NCBI GenBank assembly: GCA_034509735.1
Contig: JACGWO010000004.1
Location: forward strand, 14,613,395 to 14,677,394
Length of the DNA stretch: 64,000 nucleotides
Direction of reading: 5' to 3'
Source of the DNA: Sesamum alatum
Lineage: Eukaryota > Streptophyta > Magnoliopsida > Lamiales > Pedaliaceae
Every line of letters begins with the position of its first letter. The first letter of the stretch is position 1. Positions 55,689 through 64,000 of the stretch are shown here, in pieces. A program made the position numbers and the translations under genes. Under the pieces are notes generated by a model. That model ran no database searches and had not been told where the DNA came from. It was given only the letters and a program-made list of their open reading frames with translations.

Positions 55689-57943
55689 ATGGCTTTAGAG
55701 CAATTTTGCACCAAATCTAGTTGCTTCTTTTGCCTCATGAAGGAGCCGGATTCATCAGCCAGGAGGGCTGCGATAAAAGAGTACCTTAAGCACGTACCGT
55801 TTCTTGATGATGAAGAACTTATTCTAGTCGTGAGTGGGCTGTGGAACGTTGCAATGACTCGACCCAATGATGAAGAGCTTCCCTCTCTTGGTATCTTTCA
55901 ATGCATGGCAGATTTGATCAACAGAGGTATACATGATAGAACTTGGCTTCTCACGCATCAAAACATCTATATTCCCTACTATGCAGCCCACATCATTGGT
56001 TCATATACTATGAACAAAGTTGATTTCGCTGTTAAAGCTGTCGAGTCCGGGGTCATACCACCGCTATTGGAGCTCTTGAGAGGGAAGATGAGTTGGGTTG
56101 AGCAAAGGGTTGCCATTAGAGCACTTGGCCACCTTGCCAGCTATGAAAAGACCTTTATACTCCTTTCAGTGTATGAAGATGAAGTGATCAAATTAGCTAT
56201 GAACTTGGCATCATCCTGTTTGGAAGAGGTGTATAGCATGTTTGTGGGAGTTAAGGACAGGAGAAAGAGACTGAAATATCACTCTGATTTGCTTACAAGA
56301 GGAGTTGGAGGAGTGGAGACAGAGAACCGGAAGGCGGAGGAATGGGCCAGCCAACTTCAGTGTTGGAGCATACATCTTTTGAACTGTTTTGCTGTGAAGG
56401 AGAGATCTATAAGTATCATTTGCAAGCAAGAATTTCTCCAGGAATTGAGTGAAATGTGGGGTGGACTTGTGAATCACTCATCACCAGCAGGAGTTGGGCT
56501 GATTAGAATCTTGTGTTACAGCAAAATTGGAAGAGAAAACATCTCGAAATCTAGCTATGTTGTTGAGAATCTATGCAAGCTCTCGAGATCTTCCGATGAT
56601 TGGCAGTACATGGGGATTGATTGTCTTCTCTTGCTTCTCAAGGATCGAGATACAAGGTACAAAGTCATCGAGATTGCTACCTCGTACCTCGTTGATTTGA
56701 TCGAGCTTAGAAACCTTGGCAACAGGAGGAATGTTGGTGAAGCAATCACAAGGGCACTTCTCTATGACAACAAACATATGCACTCAAAAATCAAGAATGT
56801 TCATGTCCGAAGAGCACTGGAGGAAACATGGGACTTCAAGGTAGAAAGAAGAAAGAAAGAGCAGATTACCTGTGACGAGAAGCTTGAAGGAAAACGGGCC
56901 ATGGTGAAATTAATAAAGCAACAAGGAAACCATAAATTCTTGGTAGGAGAAACAGAAGAAGCACATGTGAAGTATACCGAGGCTCTAGAAATATGCCCAT
57001 TGAGGCATAGAACTGAAAGAATTGTCCTTTACAGCAATCGAGCACGGTGTAATTTGCTGCTAGGGGATCCGGATTTAGCTATCAGTGATGCAACTAGAGC
57101 TCTTTGCCTTTCCAGCCCTCCAAATTCTCATGCCAATAGTCTCTGGACAAGATCACAGGCCTATGACATGAAAGGGATGGCTAAAGAGAGCTTGATGGAT
57201 TGTATAATATTCGTTAACGTTTGCATCAGATCGAAGGCAGACGATCGGGTAAAAATTCCATACTATGCGGTTCGTATGATCAGCAAGCAGATGGACTCAA
57301 CATGGCTCTTCAGAGCTGCTCAGCTCAAGGCACTGAACAAGCTGCCTGAGAAGGCGAAAGAACCGAGTGAAACAACGAGGATTCAAGTGCAAAACAAGAG
57401 CTATATATCAGGTAAGTTTTGCATAATTCTCATCAGTAACAGATCATATCATATGTACTTAATTACCTGATGATCATCAAAGTTCAAATGGGATTTGTGC
57501 TAATTTAGTCTTCTTTAATTTGCGGTCAAAATGCTTTTTTGGTCCCGTAAGATTAGGGTAATATTTGTTTTGGTACCACAACTTAGGTACGTGGTTATTC
57601 TAGTCCCATAAAACACGTTTTTCAATTTTGTTGGTCCCAAAATGTCACGTTTTTCAGTTTTTTTGGTTCTAAAATGTCATGTCCCATGTGCAAGGCACAT
57701 GACATTTTGGGACAAAAGAAACTGAAGAACATATTTTATGAGACTAAAACAGCCACTTAGCTAAGTTATGATACCAAAATAAATAATACCCTAATTTTAC
57801 GGGACCAAAAAAACATTTACCTCTTTAATTTGCATTAACAATTTCCAGGCCTGTCTACAATTTTGGAAGAACCTTTTGCTGGAAAAGATGGCAGTTGGAG
57901 GAAAATGATGGAAAGGGCTGAAGGAAGAAACAAAACTCTCTAG
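55689..57943 (+). CDS. ARM-repeat/TPR-repeat protein, two exons
   Basis: The only likely functional host gene here. The spliced CDS is join(55689..57411, 57849..57943), 1818 bases, 605 residues. The ATG at 55689 lies in AAAATGGC. The frame is also open three codons upstream, but from GTG. Residues ~15-230 and ~250-400 are leucine-rich helical sequence of armadillo type (for example VKAVESGVIPPLLELLRGK, then RVAIRALGHLASYEKT). Residues ~405-515 are TPR-like: KQQGNHKFLVGETEEAHVKY, YSNRARCNLLLGDPDLAISD, then LWTRSQAYDMKGMAKESLMD. This matches the plant ARM-repeat/TPR-like protein family, presumably a protein-protein scaffold. The partner is unknown. The donor ATCAG-GTAAGT (57412) and acceptor TTTCCAG-GC (57848) keep phase 1. 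Exon 2 encodes LSTILEEPFAGKDGSW and ends NKTL. No signal peptide or membrane helix is seen. Confidence 0.9.
57412..57848 (+). other. Intron of the ARM/TPR gene, with fold-back MITE
   Basis: A GTAAGT donor and TTTCCAG acceptor bound a 437-bp intron. Most of it (about 57527-57822) is a fold-back MITE. Confidence 0.88.
57527..57822. mobile_element. Fold-back MITE inside the intron (~295 bp)
   Basis: TTTTTTGGTCCCGTAAGATT on the left pairs with AATTTTACGGGACCAAAAAA on the right. Pairing continues through TTAGGGTAATATTTGTTTTG against its near complement, through TAGTCCCATAAAA, and to CAAAATGTCA(T)G near the centre. The unit is essentially one long hairpin with a short loop at CATGTGCAAGGCACATG. 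The TSD is not clear. Confidence 0.88.
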
Positions 57944-58638
57944 GCTACATCAATTTAAGGATGATTAATTAACAATATGTGGCAAATTGTGGAAACTAAT
58001 GTTATTTCATGGAACATTTTGTGGTATGTAACTTGGTGACATTACATTAAATTTGATTACAATTTTGTCCACCCACTGCTCTAAGTGTTGAATCTTCTGC
58101 TTTTAACAGATAATGATTTCGGAAAAATCTGTAATAATTCATTATAAATTTTTCTTGGTTTTCGATTCATATGGTGACGTACGATATTTATATCAGGAAG
58201 ACTCGTAATCAAGAATTAATTAGACACTGATTTATCACAGGGCAATTGCATTTTTGGTCTGGTATATATAACCACGTGGTCTTTTTCGTAAAATGTTAAT
58301 AAAATTTGACCAAATAACCAAAAGTGAGACTTTTTACAATTTGTGTGATCAAGAATGAAAATTCCATAACTAATAGAATGAAAAATATATTTTCCATGTT
58401 TAAGATACGCACGGGACAAAAAATATAATTTTTTCAGGAAGAAACCCTAACTTTATTGTTTTCTGGCCTCAAACAACGACTTGGACAAATACTATATATT
58501 AAACCTCATAATCTACCTGATAAAAAAAATGATTAGATAAATGATAATTCGATGTTTGTTATTTAAACAATATATAGTCATAACCTGCCCCGACAATCAA
58601 CTTGTGTAGAATAGTTTCCTTTCTTCTATTTTGTATGC
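57944..58638. other. 3' flank of the ARM/TPR gene
   Basis: Non-coding, AT-rich. It probably includes the 3' UTR (AATGAA-type or AAATAA-like signals are not decisive). 58236-58480 has the look of a worn MITE (TTTTTGGTC...GACAAAAAATA), but no clean inverted ends could be paired. Confidence 0.5.
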
Positions 58639-58955
58639 AAGGCTTAAATATATTTTTGATCTTGTAAGTTAGTCATTTTGGTATTTTAATTCTTTATCTT
58701 TTTAGAATAACAAATAAGTCCTGTAACTTTTTAATTTTTTATGATTTTGGTCCTTTAGTTGGCAGAATTTGCAAATCTTTCCGGAAAGGAATGCATATGT
58801 TTTTTAAATTTGTGGCTTTTATTCCTATTGATCGATTTAATAAATCAAAATTGCAAAATTATAAAAGTTATAGAACTTATTTGCTACCCTAAAAAAATAA
58901 AGAACTAAAAAATCATAATACAAAAAATACAGCACGAAAAATACATTTAAGCCTT
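58639..58955. mobile_element. Fold-back MITE downstream of the ARM/TPR gene (~315 bp)
   Basis: AAGGCTTAAATATATTTTTG on the left pairs with the reverse complement of the right end (AAGGCTTAAATGTATTTTTC). Inward pairing continues through TTCTTTATCTTTTTAGAATA / TTCTTTATTTTTTTAGGGTA and ACAAATAAGT. No coding content. Confidence 0.85.
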
Positions 58956-59328
58956 CTATCTAATGTATATAAAGAGATGAGTAATTTTCTTTCCGCGTAT
59001 CTTCAAGTGATCTATAAATGATATTGGTAAGGACCACAAATCCACACTGAATTTAAATACTGTCAATAAAAAATTCCTTGTCTAAAGAATATGTTACCTT
59101 CCATTACCTGAGTATTTCAGTGCAAGAACTTGTACTTAATAATTTCATCAGTGCCAACAGTAGTAATAGAAATTAAAAAAATAATTTAGTAAAACTAAAA
59201 GTGTACAAGAAAGAAGAATGATTTAATTAAGTAATTTCAAATTACTTCAACAATTTTGTACATATGGTTATAATAGAATTCTATTATAATTATTGGTTGT
59301 ATCAAGTTTTCGTATTTGAGCACCAAAT
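58956..59328. other. Intergenic DNA
   Basis: About 58990-59150 holds a diverged third copy of a segment also at 53190-53340 and 54365-54600 (shared GGTAAGGACCACAAxxCCACACT and a TGCAAGAA-TT-G tail). No gene is seen. 59264-59461 is an unsupported short open frame. Confidence 0.5.
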
Positions 59329-59830
59329 CTCTACACAAAAAAGAAAAAACTATTTTTTACTAGATGAATATGAAAAATATTGCGACAAGGTGTGGGCTTT
59401 TGGGATGGATTTTATGATGGGTAAACTCCCACAGTTGTCAAAGAGTCGGAAAAAAATGTGACTGGAGAAATATATTTGTCCAAATTTATTGCGGACTAGA
59501 GACGGATACATCTCGCCGTCGGAACTGTTGTTCAATGAACGAATAATAGTTGAATTAAATTTGTAAAGGGATTTCAACGACTTTTGGAACATAATTTGCT
59601 TACAACAAAATAAGTTTACAACGCCTTTGAGCCGGATACGCGGCTCAAAATCGTCCACAATTTTGAGACGGGTATCAGTCCCAATCACCCAAAAAGACGG
59701 GACAAATTTAAGATGCGTTTGCCATCAGGTTAGTCGGACATTATGGGCGGATTTGTTTGAGACGGATTTTGCGACATCATTTCCGTCGCATTTTAGGGCA
59801 GGGTTGTGCATTGGATTTTTTAATTATCAT

Positions 59831-60197
59831 TAGATTTTCCGCTTTTATTTTTTGTAATTTTTGCAATGACATATGTTGCAAAATTTGTCGCAATTTTTGA
59901 AATTTGATTTTTCTTAAATTAAATTTATTTTATTTTTTATTATAATAAATTGAAGTATTTCAATTTACTTAATTTCTTAATTATTATAATTTTAAATTAA
60001 TTTATTTTTAATTATTTTGATAAACTAGTTTATTTTATTTTTAAACTAATTTATTTCTAAATTAATTTTGATATTGTATAAATTGAATTATTAAATAAAT
60101 TGAACTGCAAGTAGATTAAAGTAGAATTAATGACAATATATATATATTAATTAATGAAACTGAAAAAAATACAAATTAAATAAAAAAATATCCTAAT
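59831..60197. other. AT-rich spacer of the second CACTA element
   Basis: A/T-rich DNA with reiterated TAAATTAATTTATTTT words between the subterminal repeats and the TNPD-like stop codon. No gene is seen. Confidence 0.55.
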
Positions 60198-61712
60198 CTA
60201 AAGGGGCCTCATCATCTTGCTCCTCGTCATCACCTGGCTCGTCAATTGTCGTTGGGCCATCGGATTGAGGCCAATGGGCTCGGGCATTGAAGGGATGTCT
60301 AAGTGTGCCATCATTAGCATTATCATCCCTCTGTCCTCTCCGTACGCTGCTTTAGGTCGATGGTCTCTAAATTTGGGGTCAGTGTTGGTGGCGTGGTTTT
60401 CTGTGATGGTTCGATAGAAGACATGTGGACCTTTAAGCCTAGACCAAATATGCGGCTCTTATTCAGGCTTTATACTCTCGTGATCCACAATTGCTCCTCT
60501 GTCTAAGCCATGGAGCCTGCTAAAGAAGCGTGATCGTGCCCATTGGCATGTGCCTCCGGCTCTTGGTCCTCCAATGGCTTCTAGAACTCCTTAAATAAAA
60601 AAAAATAAATAGTAAAATCACAAATAATTAAGTAAATTATTTTTATTTTGATGTACTTACTCCCACTTGCCCCATCCTCGACCTTCTTCTAGTTATAGTC
60701 AGGCTTCTTCTTGTTGCATTTGGAGATGAGCACCATCTACTTTGACGACCTGCCAAGCTACGACTCATGTTGAACAAATGAAAATCATAAGTACTATAAT
60801 TTAATAATTAAATCATATCTATTAATTATTGATAATTAAATAAAAAGAAAACTTACTAGCTTCCTTCTGTGCTTCCCTTCGGAGGATGACTCCCGGTGGT
60901 ACACAATAGCTGCGGATGTTGTGTTCGCCATCCGATTCGGTCTTATTCTTCCCGACCTCCTATTGGAACTCGAGGGAAGCGTAGTACTCCTATAGTTGGC
61001 GCAAGATGTTGGCCAGCCACGACAAACGTGTTAGGGATTTCCTAGCTGCACCAAGCGTACGCCGCAAGTATTTACAAGAAAAGATTTTGAAGACTTTGAA
61101 CATCTCAACATCGTGCAGTCCCTGTAGTACCAAAGCTGAAAGTCAAAGAGGCATATAAAATTATTAGTCGTCAGTAATGTTTTTACTAAAGATGTAACAA
61201 AAAAAAATTAATTACTTCAGTTGCTGGAACCAAAAGTCCTGGTGCTCCATTGGGATGTTGATGTATCTAGGCCATGGCTGGAGAAAGTGGCCGCGCACCA
61301 CAACCCCGATGGCGCTGTGAAAATCTGGATCCGACCTAAAAAAAAAAATTAATTAGTATCCAACAAAAAATTTAATGAAAAAATTTAAATCAATTTTTTT
61401 TCCTTACCCCGCGTAGGAGAGGCTGATTTACTGATGCTCAACTGGTGGTGACGGTGGTGGGTATGGAGGAGTAGGTGGGGTATGCGACGACTAATAGGGG
61501 GCGGTCAACAGATCAACATGCGATGTGCTGGGTGTTACGGCTGATGGACCTGCCCTCGTAGGATCCATCGGCAACCTCTAAGATGTCGGAGTGAACTCAG
61601 ATGGTGGAAAAGGCTGTGTCGATGCTTCCGCAACATGGGAAACATCAGCAGTAGGTGGTGGAACCACGACCGCAGCCATATCCAGGTGAGCTGGCCCAAA
61701 ACCTCTAGTCAT
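60198..61712 (-). pseudogene. TNPD-like (Transposase_24) gene of the second CACTA element
   Basis: Reading on the minus strand, the ATG at 61712-61710 (MTRGFGPAHLDMAA) opens a Pro/Ser/Thr-rich head, as in the first TNPD-like gene. Exon-like blocks follow: GVVVRGHFLQPWPRYINIPM (about 61310-61250), ending at an intron after WFQQLK; then FKVFKIFSCKYLRRTLGAAR with SLTRLSWLANILRQL (about 61110-61000), and KNKTESDGEHNIRSYCVPPG (about 60955-60895); then a short block near 60770-60670; then a last exon with EEQLWI, SRIFGLGLKVH (about 60460-60430) and a TAG at 60200-60198. AT-rich introns separate them. In-frame stops show it is dead. It is the same family as 43398-48005 but clearly diverged. Confidence 0.72.
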
Positions 61713-61765
61713 ACCTAACAACAATTTTTGTTTTTCAATTACAAACTATATTATAATATTATATT

Positions 61766-64000
61766 TTGTTACAATTGAGCCATGTTATTGAAGTTGTATT
61801 GGATAATGCAACAGTATTTATTTCATTGCTTAATATGCAATACTTGTTTAATACCAGTGTTAATACTGGTAAAAATTCTAAAAAAGAGGAATATGAGATT
61901 CCTAAGATTTTGAATCAATTAAATAAATGGACAATTCCTAAAGTCAATCCTAGATTAATTTATAATTTTGGGTGATTTGATTTTTGAAAAAGTAAACAAA
62001 TCATAAAGGTTACTAAAGAATCTATAGCCCTTGATAATGAAGAAAAAGTAATAAAACTTTTAGATGCTATGGATATAGGGCATTATCAAGAAGAATACAA
62101 ATCTCTGCATATAAGTTTAGTGCAAATTGCCTTCAAACCTTTAACTCTAGAAAGTTTACCAGAGAGTCTTTTAGCTGCCCTAAGAGATGACTGAAATTTA
62201 GACTGAAAAAAAAAATTTAATTGGAATTATACACTCCAGTCTAGCCCACATGCAAACCAGTATTTTTTAATGTGTATCCAAATTTACAATTCTCATTATC
62301 TGATGTAAATATACTTGATGCATTAACATTAAATATTAAGACACATAGGCATAATTATGCACCGGGATCTGAACTAATATGTGTATTTTATAGAGTATAC
62401 TATAAACTTCTCCTTACCCTTAATCCTAATTCCAAGATACAACACAATAAGTCTTTAAAACAAACGATATTATCTTAAACTAATCTACACAGTTCCAGAA
62501 TTAATACTAGAAGACAACTAAATTGGAGCTAAATAGATTTTCTAGAAAATTGAATAATTGAGAAGGAAATTCCCATTTTAAGCAATTATTGAAAGTAATT
62601 ATACTAGTATTATTCAAAATCAAGAAGGGAATGTTAGGATAGACTTTGTTAATAATCAACCAAAGTGTTTAAGAAGTAAATCTTCAAGATATTCTATAAT
62701 TTTTTATTTTTCACGGGTTGAGATAATGACTCCATCTAAAGCATCCACTTCTCAAATAGAGAGGAATTAAAATAGTCAAGAAGGTCCAAATTATAATAAA
62801 GTTGAAGAAATAATGATTCAGTCTAATAATATTATTAAAGGAATTTATAAAGACCTGAGACTAAATGAAGAAATAACTTCAGAAATAAATTTTTATTTAT
62901 AAATGAATATTTCAGATTTAATTGAATTTGAAAGAGAGATTCAATTTGAAGATTATTCAAATTTAATAGATTTTGCCCTGGATCTCTAGTTAGAAAAGAA
63001 ATTCAAAAAGAATTTTTGGAAAAGAGATGGGAACCATTTAGGAAATGGTTTTTTGAAAATTTTTCCCATGAAAACCAGAAAACAATTTATGATCAATTCT
63101 ATAAAGAATTAGCTATAAGAAATAAGACAATTGCTTTTTTTTTTTTTCTTGGTTTATAACCAAATATTTCAAACAATACTTAAATATTTTGGAAAGAAAT
63201 ACTTTCGACGTAATGGAAAAGTCATTAATAATGTATTTCCCCCTCAACAACCTTTTAAAATGAACTCCAATAATTTGAAATGATAATCTAATGGTCACAA
63301 CGGCTGAAATAAATGACTTAATGAAGAAATAAAATTATACTAATCTATATTTAAATATTATAGAAAAATGAATAATAGAATTTAATAATAAAATGGATAG
63401 AATTTTTAATTGACAACAAGAAACTGGTTCTAAAAAACCAGTAGTTGAGGGGGCAAATAAAGAAATTACCGCTAGACCCTCAATCCAACCACCTTCAGAT
63501 ATTTTAGGTTTTCATTTAAAACCATTAGGTGGATTAGAAAAATTATTTGATAAAAAATTTAAAGATCGAAAAATTAAGTACTTTAAATGAAATATAAATA
63601 TTGAAAACTACAAAGAAAAGTTTTCAGAAGAAATAAATAAATTGGAGAAATGCGCTAGAAAGCATATACAAACAAAATATATTATCCTAGGCCTACACCT
63701 CAAGACGTACTTTATGAATAACAAGAGATATTTGACCAAAATAGTTATAATGAAAAATAAATTTATGAATGGAATATAGATTGATTTACAAAAAAATAAA
63801 TTTACAATATTATTCATAGAATGATGATGTATGGCACTATATGTAAAGGAAATGATAACACTGATAAAGCTAATGCTAAAATGATCATAGCAAGTTTTAT
63901 TGGTCAGTTTAAAAGGCTGGTGGGATAATTATCTCAATCAGGTAGATAGGAATGAAATTGTAAATACAAAAAAATTGAAATAATGTTCCAGAAGAAAAGG
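61766..64000 (+). mobile_element. Endogenous caulimovirid (plant pararetrovirus) remnant, partial
   Basis: Very AT-rich plus-strand sequence whose conceptual translation, across many stops and frame shifts, resembles the N-terminal part of plant pararetrovirus polyproteins of the endogenous (florendovirus/petuvirus-like) type. About 61766-62480 resembles the movement-protein (30K-type) region, best preserved at 62130-62470. About 62730-63560 is a low-complexity Asn/Lys/Glu/Ile-rich linker. 63650-64000 resembles the coat/capsid-proximal region that precedes the zinc finger. Protease, RT and RNase H would lie beyond the window. Every frame is interrupted, so it is a fossil with no coding capacity here. 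A gypsy-like retroelement is the alternative. The movement-protein-like part argues against that. Confidence 0.68.

Larger units (their letters stand above)
59329..61760 (-). mobile_element. 3' part of a second CACTA-like element
   Basis: The transposon gene at 60198-61712 runs on the minus strand. Left of it, 59380-59830 is rich in short repeated GACGG/CCGTC/GCGAC words like a CACTA subterminal region. The possible terminus CTCTACACAAAAAAG at about 59329 is only a worn CACTA end, so the left limit is tentative. No TNP2 gene follows on the right, because the element is cut at about 61760 by the pararetrovirus-like sequence. Confidence 0.6.

Noticed and set aside
55664..55867. Minus-strand open frames over the ARM/TPR gene (also 56211-56477 and 56555-56783)
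   Set aside because: They are shadows of the long plus-strand coding exon.
58236..58480. Possible third MITE 3' of the ARM/TPR gene
   Set aside because: The words look MITE-like, but no pair of inverted ends or TSD could be matched by eye.
1..64000. CRISPR arrays, operons, ribosome binding sites
   Set aside because: The sequence is plant nuclear DNA. No regularly spaced palindromic repeats or prokaryotic signals are present.

Overview
The window is eukaryotic nuclear DNA from a flowering plant, most likely a eudicot. The evidence is AT-rich intergenic DNA, a spliced ARM/TPR gene of plant type, Ty1/copia elements primed by initiator tRNA-Met, Mutator-, CACTA-, hAT- and PIF/Harbinger-type transposons, and an endogenous caulimovirid remnant. 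The species cannot be named from sequence alone. Only one likely functional host gene is visible, the ARM/TPR gene at 55689-57943. Almost everything else is a nest of mobile elements, and target-site duplications (TSDs) at the joints allow most of the nest to be dated relatively.

Layout. (1) 1-1159: AT-rich intergenic DNA. (2) 1160-2888: the 5' half of an old, broken copia element (Copia A). (3) From 2898 a Mutator-like element with ~225-bp inverted ends and a 9-bp TSD (AAGAATAAA) interrupts Copia A. It carries a decayed, gene-like stretch, which is Pack-MULE architecture. (4) 3515-26664: copia element B (TSD TTGTT) sits inside that gene-like stretch. Its 5' LTR holds a solo LTR of a sister family (4799-6793, TSD ATTGG). 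Its 3' LTR holds copia element C (13672-25416, TSD CCATG), whose own 3' LTR holds a second solo LTR (22747-24722, TSD CATGA). (5) 26665-28384: the rest of the MULE cargo, split by an hAT-like element that itself contains a 315-bp CACTA-type miniature element (TSD TAT). (6) 28385-28869: a piece of the Copia A reverse transcriptase, interrupted by a ~20-kb CACTA element (28870-49073).

Inside the CACTA element the TNP2-type transposase gene is split by copia element D (31414-41303, TSD ATTTT, the best preserved element here). The second gene (TNPD/Transposase_24 type) is split by an internally deleted hAT element (44199-46728, TSD TTCAAGAA), and one of its introns holds a fold-back MITE (47080-47578). 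To the right, 49074-51412 contains a short Copia A continuation, an orphan CACTA 3' end, a second copy of the MULE right end with the matching 9-bp TSD, and a second copy of the Copia A RT-RNase H region. This implies an old segmental duplication around the CACTA element.

51720-52691 is a PIF/Harbinger-like element (TSD TAA). 52692-55688 is intergenic with a 62-bp tandem duplication. The ARM/TPR gene has two exons separated by a 437-bp intron that is largely a fold-back MITE. 58639-58955 is another fold-back MITE. 59329-61760 is the 3' part of a second CACTA element on the minus strand. 61766-64000 is a broken endogenous pararetrovirus that runs off the window.

Elements B, C and D belong to one copia family: ~2.2-kb LTRs, ~1.7-kb leaders with GC-rich islands, and gag starting with the same residues. 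B and C are heavily decayed. D is youngest but carries frame breaks and a nonsense codon, so no autonomous element is evident in the window.
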